Assembly (NCBI GenBank): GCA_023362775.1
Contig: JALMGJ010000001.1
Span: forward strand, 90,584,501 to 90,648,500
DNA from: Charina bottae
Taxonomy: Eukaryota > Chordata > Lepidosauria > Squamata > Charinaidae
Direction of reading: 5' to 3'
DNA length: 64,000 nt
Shown here piece by piece: positions 12,213 to 22,257 of this stretch. Each line of letters opens with the position of its first letter. The first letter of the stretch is position 1. The position numbers and the translations under genes are program-made. The notes under the pieces are model-generated. The model was not told the DNA's origin and made no database searches. It saw only the letters and a program-made list of their open reading frames with translations.

Positions 12213-12509
12213 TCCTAAATGAACATAAACATAGAAACTTGGTTTCTTTGTTATAGCCTGATGAGGAATGTTCTGAGTGGGCAATGAAATCCCCCATTAT
12301 ATAAATATCCTTTTATGCCTTCATCATGTCTTTCACTATCACAAGATCAGCCTCAGCTTTTTGATTAAGTAGGTAATAATAGCATATCCTTAGATTTAAT
12401 TTACATTTGTGGCTCAATATTGCCATCGACAGAGATTCTGTGACAGAATCCGGTTTGCTAGTACAGTAGCTTTTTTAGCCTTGTTGATATAAAGAGCAAC
12501 CTCCTAGTA

Positions 12510-12599
12510 GTGTTTCTCAACCTTGGCTACTTAATGATGTGTGGACTTCAGCTCTCAGAATTCTGGACATCTTCAAGCTGCCAAGGTTGAGCAACACTG
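12510..12599. mobile_element. hAT-type MITE, family A (about 90 bp, decayed)
   Basis: Shortened hairpin missing the first two terminal bases. The TSD TCCTAGTA is preserved at 12502-12509 and 12600-12607. Confidence 0.82.
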
Positions 12600-12924
12600 T
12601 CCTAGTATATCCTCCCCCGTCATTTCAATGAAGTTTGCATCTTCTCTCTGTTGTACCAAGTTTCTTTTATTCCCAGTTTATCTTAAGTCCTTTTTACAAC
12701 CAAGCCCTCCAATTTCCCTATTTTGGCTCACAGATGTATAGCGTTGGCACAGAGACATCTAAACACCATGCCCTTTTTCAAATGTTGGTGTGAACTTTTT
12801 TTAAATAGCTTTTTGGCTGTTGGGTTTCCTTTATGTCCACTCATTAACCCACTTCAGTATGGCTCTATACTTTACAATATTTGCTGAAACATCTACCCCC
12901 TTCTGAACTTGGTTTTGTCTACCA

Positions 12925-13231
12925 CAGAGCTTTCCAAACTGTGTCGCGACACAAAGGTGTGTCGCCTGCGGGGCCCAGATGTGTCGCGTCAAAACCCGGA
13001 AGTGCTGATGGCATGCCATCAGCGCTTCCGAGTTTTCCCGCGGCGACACACCAACGGCGGCGCGCGAAAATCTGAAAGCGCCGCAGCTACAGCGGCGTGC
13101 AAAAATCAAAAGCGGCAGCAGCGCTTCCGGGTTTTTGCGCGCTGCCACAACGGCGGCACTTCCGGGATTTCCCACGGCGACACACCAACGGTGGTTGGTG
13201 TGTCGCCGCGGGAAAACTTTGGAAAGCCCTG
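12925..13231. mobile_element. hAT-type element, family B (307 bp)
   Basis: Terminal CAGAGCTTTCCAAACTGTG, followed by GTCGCGACAC. The interior has CpG-rich palindromic modules. The near-perfect TSD is GTCTACCA (12917-12924) and GTCTAGCA (13232-13239). Confidence 0.9.
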
Positions 13232-14646
13232 GTCTAGCACTTGTCAGCTCCCCACCTCTGTGTCAAACATGGCCTGAAGATCTGGGATCACATTCACTTG
13301 CTATAGTCATTCCCTTATTTATTTATTCACTAGGTCTAAGTTCTCTCCCAGACTTGTTGAGAGGATAAAATGGGAAGGGGGTAGAGAGAATGTATGCTGT
13401 CCACCAAAGCTCCTTCAAAGAGGTTTGACTAAATGGAGTAAGTCACTGCACTGCGGAGCAACATCTTAGTGGGCTTCAATTTGGGCATTCACGCACTTTA
13501 CAAAGTAACTACCATGGCCCTATTAAACCCAGTTTCCCATTTTATGGAAGCATGTAAATAAATCAACTAAAATTGGATTATCATAAACTAGTCCAAGTTT
13601 AAACTAGCCTTCTGGGTTTAAGGAATGCCCAAAGTTCAAAGGAACAGATAAGCAGATATTTTGAAGTGTATGGCACAATACCAGCTTGTCCATATTACTT
13701 CACACACTTGGATAAAAATCATTGGAACAAATTACAATTTTTATTTCATCAATACTTTTCCTTGACTAAAAATAATTACAAATCTTATCACAAACATATT
13801 ACCCAAATTTGTGTATTTTGCTGCTGAATTTCAGGGATCTATCTATTGGTTCTGGGGGATCACATTGGTTGCCCGTCTGCGGTATAGAGAAGCCAATGAT
13901 CATGGTTAAAGAGCTGAGCAAGACAGGGAGAAGGAAGCTGCCCAAATGTTCATATTAACCACACAGAGTGGTTTAACAATTCATGCAAATTTGCCCCCAG
14001 GGTTATTTACTAGTGGACAACAGTTCTCCTCGATTTTTTATTTCATGAAAATGGTTCTGCCCAGCCTCATTACGTCTTGAAAGTTCTAGGTTTAACATTA
14101 GTTTCTCTAACTAAAGTCAGTTTGCTATTGTTTTATACTTCTGTGGTATTCAAGCTGGACCAAGCAAGGCAGAGCAAAAAAGACGACTGAGTGGATCTTC
14201 CTAGTATATGATCCCTAGTTGTACAATTTTCCTAAATCAATACACATCAAGTTACCCTAAAACATTCCATAAAGTATATTTGCTTAGACATAGTAAAACA
14301 CAGTTGTCAATTAATTTGTTTTAGTGATCAGTTTTGAAGCCCTACTTAAAAAATATACAAAAAACAATTAGCAAGATGTAAATTAAGTTGTAACAGCAGG
14401 GTTTTAATCTCTTAGTGATTCCATTTTTAAAAAAAAATGATTTAAATCACATTAAATAAACCAATCCTGACTGAAACAATCCCAAAATGAACACTATCAA
14501 ATCACAACTGTTGCTACATCTTAAGAAGTCACACAACGTCAGCAACACTATTTAACAAGGAATCTAACCCTTCATTCTGCTAATGCCCATTCTTTACATC
14601 CTTTATGATGAAATTCCCTTTATAGCTATTGCATATTTTGACATTA
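13232..14646. other. No gene recognised
   Basis: AT-rich non-coding DNA. No open frame, repeat family or RNA signature was recognised. Confidence 0.5.
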
Positions 14647-14845
14647 TAGGTAGTCCTTGTTTAGCGACCATTCGAAGTAATAAATAACTTTGCGACCAAT
14701 CCTTGCATTTACGACCTTCGTAGGTCTGTAAAGAAAGGAAAGCTGAAGTAAGATCATGAGCAGAGTTGTGGTTTCACTTAGCGATCACTTCACTTGACGA
14801 CCAAGTTGCCAGTCCCAATTGTGGCTGCTAAACAAGGACTACCTG
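14647..14845. mobile_element. TA-flanked MITE, family C (199 bp)
   Basis: Inverted termini around AGGTAGTCCTTGTTTAGCGA and its complement CAAGGACTACCTG, flanked by TA on both sides (14645-14646, 14846-14847). TA flanks suggest Tc1/mariner-type mobilisation. Relatives are at 15354, 32739 and 51779. Confidence 0.65.
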
Positions 14846-14891
14846 TATTTACTGAACTAAGTAACTTAGTATGTAGTATGTGATTTAAAGA

Positions 14892-14927
14892 CTGAAGAAG
14901 CTCCTTGGATAAGGAGCGAAACGTTTC
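14892..14927 (+). other. Stem-loop with hammerhead-ribozyme-like core
   Basis: CTGAAGA is followed by a 7-bp stem (GCTCCTT / AAGGAGC) with a GGAT loop, then CGAAAC and the self-complementary GAAACGTTTC. The order resembles the CUGANGA - stem II - GAAA core of hammerhead ribozymes. However, one extra A lies between the core and the stem, and no clear stem I or cleavage site is visible. It may be the conserved tail of a retroelement. Confidence 0.25.
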
Positions 14928-15353
14928 CACTGAGAAAATAGAAATCCAGTTGACATGATTCAAGCTACAGACAATTCCACCTGGATGACTGAGAACCTTC
15001 ATAGACATATGTGATTTAAAGTATCAACTTTTTTCTTCAAGATCTCTCCTAGCTCAGATGCTCCCTTATTCTATTCTGCATTTTTCCTGCAGGCATTGCT
15101 TACCCTTCTCTTGCCTTTAGCAGTTGCCTGTGTTTCTCTTTCCTCTCTCTCCTTGCCCCAACTTAGAATAGACCTTTATCAGATGCACTCAATCTGATCT
15201 CGGTGAATCTGCACTTCCTCTTTGACCTTTTATTGGTTTACAGCAGAGTTCTATGCAAACCGACTCAGAGGTTAAGTCCCATTATGTCGAATGTGACTTA
15301 CCTCCAGGAATATATTAAAAATTCCCTGTAATCAATGACAGAGCTTTGTATTA

Positions 15354-16038
15354 CAGGTACTCACTTAATGACAGTAATTGAGCCCGGAATTTCCATCGCT
15401 AAGCAATGCAGTTGTAAAGTGAGATGGCATCGCTTAGCAATGGCAATCCTGGCAATTCCCCTTGCTGTTGTTAAGGAATTTTACAGGTCGTTAGCCCGAG
15501 CACCAACCTAATCCAAGCCATTCCGGACTTGGTTCCTCCCAGCCCCGAACACTGCCTTCAGCTCCCCCCAAAGGCTCTGAGAAGATAGCGTAAGCTTCTG
15601 AAAACGTTTGCTGGAGAAGCTGGGTCGGAAAAGGACTCAGCAAACAGGCGCTTCTGCTTCGCTTGCAGCGGCTGGGCGAAAAAGTCGAAAGGTAGGTGCA
15701 GGGAACTGGGAGAAGAGGCAGCTGGGTGAATGAATGTGGGCTGGGGAGGCTGGAGCTTGCTAGGGTGGCCTTGTGTGGCTGGGCTTGCCGCCCTGCAAGG
15801 CAGGGTGCAGGGCTTCCAAAATGGCAGAGATGAGGGGGAGATAGGTGGGTGGGGGGAGCTGAAGCACCCCTGCAGTCCTAAGTGCGGGCGGGCTGCCATG
15901 CACCCGAATTTTGATCATGTGACTGTGGGGGTGCTGCAACAGCCGTAATTTTGGGCACAGGTCATAGGTCCATTTTTCCAGCACCGTCGTAATTTCAAAC
16001 AGTCGCTGAATGAACAGTCAATACGTGAAGACTACCTG
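15354..16038. mobile_element. TA-flanked element, family C (685 bp)
   Basis: Ends CAGGTACTCACTTAATGAC and GACTACCTG with flanking TA. Unlike the shorter copies it contains a central GC-richer insert of roughly 400 bp (about 15500-15900) with no convincing coding content. Confidence 0.6.
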
Positions 16039-16236
16039 TAAAGCTTTCCCCCTTCGCTTGCAATTGCATTTGGATGTTTCCCTCCATTCTACAGGTTATC
16101 AGACGAATTTCCTCCTCTTCTGGTAAACGCTGTACTTGGCACTGCCAGAAGAAAAAGTGTGGTTTATTTTACTCCACACAATTACTTTATGCAAATTTAG
16201 ATGGTTGCTTTGAGTGTACAGAAATGTCTTACACTG

Positions 16237-16631
16237 CAGGGGTCCCCAACCTTTTTGGCACCAGGGACCGGTTCCGTGGAAGACAATTTTTCCACGCACC
16301 GGGGGGTGGGGTTTGCAGGTGGGAGCCAATTGCACAGGGGGGGCGGGGTTTGCAGGTGGGAGCCAATCGCACGGGGGGGGGGGGGGTTTGCAGGGGGGAG
16401 CCAATCGCACGGACGGGGGCAGGGTTTGCAGGCGGGAGCCAATCGCACAGACGGGGGGGGGCAGGGTTTGCTCAGGCTCTGTCTTTGCGCCTTCCCAGCT
16501 TTTTCCTGATACCGGCTGCTCTTCCTCCGACTCATGGCGGTAGGGACAGGCTCGTTCCTGACACCACCGCTCACCTCCTGCTGTGTGGCCTACTTCCTAA
16601 CAGGCCGCGGCCCACAGGTTGGGGACCCCTG
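16237..16631. mobile_element. hAT-type element, family E, with internal minisatellite
   Basis: Ends CAGGGGTCCCCAACC and GGTTGGGGACCCCTG. Flanks TCTTACAC (16227-16234) and TCTTACAG (16632-16639) look like an 8-bp TSD, with two extra bases at the left end. Five tandem units of 37-42 bp start at 16311, 16348, 16386, 16424 and 16466. Each carries a G run, GGTTTGC and AGCCAATYGC. A pure run of 14 G lies at 16373-16386. Confidence 0.82.
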
Positions 16632-17031
16632 TCTTACAGGATATATACACTATCTACCTTTTCTTCCAAAAGAACACTCTATGCAAGTAATGTAAAATTT
16701 AATTACTCATACTTTTCAAGTTAAACAATGCATTAGAATCACCAATGTATTACTAATCCATATTTTAATAATAACCATAGCAGAGATTTCTTAAGAGAAT
16801 GAGGTACCAACAAAACAACCTTTCCACATAGCTACCTTCAAAAATACAATTAAGCAAAAGAAACCTCCACAGGTTGATCAAAAGTCCAAGTTAATTCTGT
16901 GAACTAATGCTTGTTCTCTGACTGAAGATCTTTCTGCATACATAAATATGACTTCTTCTCTGGATAGGTTTTCTTCTGCTTGATAAAACCTGGTGGACCA
17001 CAACAGCTTCTCTTGCAACGATCTTTACTAT

Positions 17032-18377
17032 TTACTCCCTGGTGTGTACTCTCTGATGTAAAGTTAGGCTTGTGCTTCGACTGAAGCTCTTCCCACACTC
17101 TAAGCATTTATACGGCTTCTCCCCTGTGTGAATCCTTCTATGTGAAACGAGATCTGTGCTTTGACCAAAGTACTTCCCACACTCCGAGCACGGATATGGT
17201 TTCTCTCCCGTATGGATCCGGTGATGCCTAACCAGGCTTGACTGAGTGGTAAAACTCAGGCCACAGTCTGAGCAGCTGTACGTTTTTTCCCCCGTGTGAA
17301 TCCGCTTGTGTTTAACAAGGCTTGAATGGTCCCGGAAGCTCAGGCCACAGTCCAAGCAGCTGAACGGTCTCTCCCCAGTGTGTGTTCTTTGATGTGAAGA
17401 AAGGCTTGTGCTCCGACTGAAGTTCTTCCCACACTCCAGGCATTTATATGGCTTCTCTCCTGTGTGGCTTCTCTCGTGCTTAATAAAGCTGGATTGATCA
17501 GAAAAGCTCTTGTTACAGTCTAGGCAGCTATACGGTCTCTCCCCAGTATGTATTCTCTGATGCAAAGTTAGGCTTGTGCTTCGACTGAAGCTTTTCCCAC
17601 ACTCCAGGCACTTATACGGCTTCTCCCCTGTGTGGGTTCTTCTGTGTGAAGCAAGATCTGTGCTCTGACCAAAGTATTTCCCGCATTCTGAGCACCGATA
17701 GGGTTTCTCTCCTGTATGGATTCTCTGATGTCTAACTAAGCTCGACTGAGTGCTAACTCTCAGGCCGCAGTCTGAGCAGCTGTACGGCTTCTCCCCAGTG
17801 TGAATTCGCTTATGTTTAATAAGGCCTGAATGGTCCCGGAAGCTCAGGCCACAGTCCAAGCAGCTGAACGGTCTCTCCCCAGTGTGTGTTCTTTGATGTG
17901 AAGAAAGGCTTGTGCTTGAATTGAAGCTCTTCCCACACTCTAGGCATTTATATGGCTTCTCCCCTGTGTGAGCTCTCTGATGTGAAGGGAGGCTCGAGCT
18001 GTGATTGAAGCCCTTTCCACACTCCAAACATTTATATGTTTCCTTGTCTTCAGGGAATGCTTGACCATCAGCAAGGTTTTGGTTCCAGTTCACACTCTTC
18101 CCAAATTTGAAGTTTTTGTTTGACTTTCCCTCTGCATGGATTAACTGGTGAATATTCAGACACTTGTTACATCTCTTATCTGTTTGCTTTTTAGGCTGGA
18201 CTGGAGTTTCACTGAAACTTCTACCTTGAGAAGTAACAGATTTATCACCTCTTTTCTCCATGTAACTTTCTTCTCCTCCCGTTGGTCCACCTTGATTCCA
18301 AAAATTCTCTTTCAGTTCCTCAGATTGGACTCTTTCTAATTGTTTCCCATCATTCTCACTCTTCCACCCATTATCCA
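17032..18377 (-). other. Zinc-finger exon (terminal coding exon)
   Basis: Preceded on the minus strand by CTTTTTATTACAG, a good acceptor. The finger array starts near 18036. Residues at helix positions -1, 2, 3, 6 are, for fingers 1-12: HSSS, STSS, DSGK, TSSR, QTDS, RTSL, DSSK, RTSS, DSSK, TSSR, QTDS, RTSL. Fingers 2-6 and 8-12 are near copies of each other with a period of six fingers (504 nt). Confidence 0.92.
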
Positions 18378-20499
18378 CTGTAATAAAAAGAGAAATCCAA
18401 CAAAATTTCTGAGTAGGACCTCCTAGATGTTGTGTGGTATGTCTGATTAGTTTCTTGGGCCCAGATTGTTTTCCCCAACAGTCACTCTAGGTCAGCCTTT
18501 CTCAACTTTTTGACCCTGGAGGAACCCTTGAAATATTTTTCAGGCCTCGGGGAACCCCTGCACATTCAGGCTCAAATATAGGCCAGAAGTTACAAAATTA
18601 TTATATTCGTTTCATGTGTAGGCCTGTATATATGCATTAACAGTGTTCTTAAACTGAACATAATGAATGAAACTTGCCTCTTTAATGTGAAGTTGCCCGA
18701 ATTTGAAATAATTTTTAAAATAAATCTCCCAGGGAACCCTAAGTGACCTCTCGCGGAACCCTAGGGTTCCATGGAACCCTGATTGAGAAACCCTGGCTTG
18801 GAGCCTGGATGGCTTTGGGACAGGCTACTCCCAGCAGTACCTGCCTTTCCAATAAAACCTAGATGGGAAGGTTCTCCTGGAACCCCTACTCTAAAGGAGA
18901 GTTACCATCAGGCACAAAGGCAAGCCTTTTCTCCTGCTGCCCCACTTCTATGGGCTAGCATTCCCGCTACGATTACCCAGCACCAACCCTCTTGAAATTT
19001 AGGAAAGCCATTAAGACCAGTCTGGCCAGGAAACCATTTAGGACTGATTTGAGAAATGAGATTCCCCTCACCCATGAAATGATACTTGATCTGTTTTCTG
19101 GGAACGTTGTTTCTCAGTGTGGTACAATTGGAATTATTATCGTTATATTCAGTTACTGTGTTTTATAATCTGTTTACTGAAGTGGAATGTACGCTGCTTG
19201 AAGTCAGTTGCAATTGAAGCAACACAGAAGCCTGAATAATAAATAAGTACACAGTAGCTTATTCAACAAACCATGATGAAAGCAAGCCATGGCTTAATGT
19301 TACATCTTATAGTAACAAAGACAAACAAAGCCCGTGAGAAATATCCATAGCCCTTACCGGTGTCAATTCCCATTTGGACAGTAGTTCCACAGGGAGCTGG
19401 GCTCCCCTCTCTGCAGGTAATGGCTTTATTGGCTTTCTCCCCTGGGGCAGTTTTTGCTCTTTCTTGGCTTGCTAAGGTCTTTGACTGTTCCCAGTTCTGG
19501 AAACCATGATCTTCTGTTTTCCATGCTGACTTTCCACATAATTCCAGAGGCTTTGAATCTTCTGGTATACATTTCTCCTCGCCAATTCTGATTAAACGTT
19601 GCTGGCCTGCTGGAGAAATGAGAAAAGCCCCAATTTGTCCCCCACATTAGAAAATATGGAACTTGAAAATTATTTTCTATGTGTGTGTGTGGATGGAATT
19701 AAGTGGAAGAAACAACTTTCAGATCTCAAAGGGCATTTAGCTGTCCCATATATACACATCAGATTAAGAATCCAAAATTTTGAGCATAATTTACCTATCT
19801 CTTCCATATACTTAACTTTACCCCAAGTACAGTATGCAAGTTAAAAGGGAAAAAAAACAATTATATGCTGTATGACACTCTCTGTTGTCTGGAAGCTGGC
19901 CCTAGTCATTATGAAAAATCATGACTGCCTATAAGCCCAATAAAATAAAAATAAAAAAATGTTATCAAACATTCTAAGAGAAAGACTTACGATGCAATTG
20001 TGAAGGAGGGAAGAGTCCCCAAGTACACAAGAAAACATGTTTATTGAGCCCAATCTGTTTCAAAAGTAATTGTGCTCAGTAAAGTTATGTTGTGCATCTA
20101 GGTTTCTTCTTCTTCCTTTCACTGCAATACATCCTTTCACTTTTCCTTCCTTTTTCATATCTCGAAGACCTTAAATAAAATAAGTTCCCAAAGAAATTAA
20201 ATGGAGGTTGCAAATTTAGATCATATGGGTGGCCTTGGTAGTCTGCTTTTTAAAATACCACTTAAAACTCACTAAACCTTGGGAATATTATTTGTCTCCC
20301 CATTTCACCTTAGAAATCAAAGAGTATGGATATTGTAAGCATACAGCAACCTCTGTTCTCTGAAGGAAGGAGTCCCAGCTGAACTCAGACCCACAATGAA
20401 GTTTAGATACACAAAAGGGCATTCCTCATTACCCAAGAAGCAGACATCCACTGTTTCATCTACACCCTTGGTTCCAGCACACAGAGGTCTCTGTTCCAT
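17032..20499 (-). CDS. C2H2 zinc-finger protein, three coding exons, 12 fingers
   Basis: Predicted nuclear DNA-binding protein. I assemble exons 20499-20433, 19609-19358 and 18377-17032. Both junctions are phase 1 (G|CA and G|TG) and the total is 1665 nt, i.e. 554 codons plus TAA, with no internal stop. The ATG at 20499 has a strong context (AACATGG). Residues 1-220 contain no recognisable KRAB or SCAN box and a degenerate finger near 175-191. Twelve fingers run from about residue 221 to the end, each C-x2-C-x12-H-x3-H, most joined by TGEKPY/F linkers. The last ends HTRE, so there is almost no tail. Finger 4 has Val where the core Phe normally sits. Such genes are commonly transcriptional regulators, but the target here is unknown. 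Exon boundaries are inferred. Confidence 0.88.
18493..18795. mobile_element. hAT-like non-autonomous element in intron 3 of the zinc-finger gene
   Basis: Ends CAGCCTTTCTCAAC and TTGAGAAACCCTG form a short inverted repeat. The sequence repeats 'ggaaccc' motifs near both ends. No clear TSD remains, so the copy is old. Confidence 0.6.
19358..19609 (-). other. Internal coding exon of the zinc-finger gene (252 nt)
   Basis: Bounded on the minus strand by acceptor TTTCTCCAG and donor CCG|GTAAGG. It is open in one frame for 83 complete codons. The peptide is hydrophilic with many Lys and Glu residues and four Cys, and no domain I recognise. Phase 1 at both ends means it could be skipped without breaking the frame, giving a shorter isoform. 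Confidence 0.8.
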
Positions 20500-20520
20500 G
20501 TTAGCTGGAGCTTTGTCTTC
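20433..20520 (-). other. First coding exon of the zinc-finger gene
   Basis: Acceptor CTTCTTCTAG (20530-20521) and donor TTGG|GTAATG. It contains the likely start ATG at 20499, 21 bases into the exon, and encodes 22 residues plus one base of the next codon. The frame is open back to the acceptor, so an upstream coding exon cannot be excluded. Confidence 0.72.
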
Positions 20521-21826
20521 CTAGAAGAAGTTCTCAGCTTTCTTCTCCAATGCAGTAGTGGAATGAATCCTTTCAAGATAAAGCAAAAAAGTTGAAAGGG
20601 CATGAAAAAAGAAAAGAGCCAATTCTATGTTTACCAGCCCCATTAGGACAAGCAAGAGGAACATCAGGACTGAATTGCTTGAATATATATTAAGTCTGTT
20701 GGGATTTTTTGTTGGAAACTAGTTACACACTCTCCACAGTAACCTTGCATGCAGTTGACTCAAGAAGAGGGGTGAGGTATCTGGTGTAATTCAGTCGACG
20801 AAAATGTCCCCTTAGTTGGCTAGATAGACCCCATATAAGTGATATCTAATTCCACAAATTAACCCAATCAGAAAACTTTGTGATGCTTCCTTTTGATGTC
20901 AGTGTTGGACATCGTGGCCCAAGTATCTCTTTCCACCTCTGTATAATAAGCATTACCACCTAAGCTTTTGAAATGTAAGAAAAAATAACAAATTCATTAA
21001 AAACGTGGTCTGTTTGTGCAAAAATAAACCGGTGGAAATCAAGAAGAGTAGGAATTCTTACAGAATTTAAACATAAATCTTTATGGTTCTAAAAGCAAAA
21101 AACAGTAATGGAGCACGGATCATCACTTGAAAGAGGGGAGAGTTTACAATCCCTGAAGGTTTCAATCTCTAGCTGTCTTCTCTCCTTCCTACTGTTATCC
21201 ATATAATTACTTATGTTCGTGTTCTTCCACCCTTGGAGTGGCTCTTTTGTAAAATAAAAGAGAGTAGACTCTCCTATGACAGATCTTACCATGATAAATA
21301 AAAACAACACAAAAGACTATGCTTTTTCCTCCTGAAAGTAACACAATCAACAAATTATACCACATGTGATGTGATGGTAAGCAGAACCCCCCCCCCCCCA
21401 AAAAAAAAAGTTTGGGTCCTGCCCAGTTTTCTCTAGTGGTTATAAAAAAGAATTAACAAAATTTGTCCAAATTTATCTATCATCTATCATCTGTCTGTCT
21501 GTCCATCTTAGTTTGGTTATTAATATACTTATCTCTTCCTTATTCTTTCCTCTGTTTCCTTTACAATAAATTTATACTAGATTTGGCTCCCTTTCTCCAA
21601 CGTAACAGTACCGTTAGCATCATGAAATTTGTTTGAATTTTTCCAATTTCTTCTAGAGCAATCAGAGTCATAGAATCTCAAATTCACTACAAGGTCAGTT
21701 CTTGAGAATTGAAGCACGCATCTATTAACAACTGGATGCACACATGGACAGAGTATACACATAACCTATTTTTTTAATTTGTCTTATTTTCTGGCTTGGC
21801 ACAATACATTGCATCATAAGCTAACC
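20521..21826. other. Intron of the zinc-finger gene, no feature
   Basis: AT-rich intronic DNA with one C run at about 21388-21399. No further KRAB-like exon was found here. Confidence 0.5.
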
Positions 21827-22257
21827 CACAGCTTTCCAAACTGTGTGTCACGACACTTTAGTGCAGGGCTTTCCAAAGTTTTCCCACGGCAACACACCAA
21901 CCGCCGTTGGTGTGTCGCCACGCAAAAACCCGGAAGCGCTGCTGCCGCTTTCGGGTTTTTGCGCTGCGCCGTTGGTGTGTCGCCGCGGGAAAACCCGGAA
22001 GCGCTGATGATCAGCGCTTCCGGGTTGTGTGGCGACACACCAGACTGTGTGTGGCGACACACTTTTGTGTCGCGACACACAGTTTGGAAAGCTCTGCTTT
22101 AGTGTGTCGCCACACACAGTCTGGTGTGTCGCCACACAACCCGGAAGTTGCAGTGTGTATGGTGGCGGCGGCACTCCATCAGCACTTCCGCGTTTTAGCG
22201 GTGGCTGCCGCCCCCGCCGTTGGTGTGTCGCCAACGGCGGCACTTTAGAAAGCACTG
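21827..22257. mobile_element. hAT-type family B element, host of a nested copy
   Basis: Outer element begins CACAGCTTTCCAAACTGTG and ends AGAAAGCACTG. The TSD AGCTAACC lies at 21819-21826 and 22258-22265. It lies in intron 1 of the zinc-finger gene and is interrupted by a second family B copy at 21864-22096. Without that insertion it would be about 190 bp. Confidence 0.88.
21864..22096. mobile_element. Family B element nested in another family B element (233 bp)
   Basis: Ends CAGGGCTTTCCAAAG and TTTGGAAAGCTCTG. The 8-bp TSD CTTTAGTG is perfect (21856-21863 and 22097-22104) and consists of outer-element sequence, proving the order of insertion. Confidence 0.92.
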
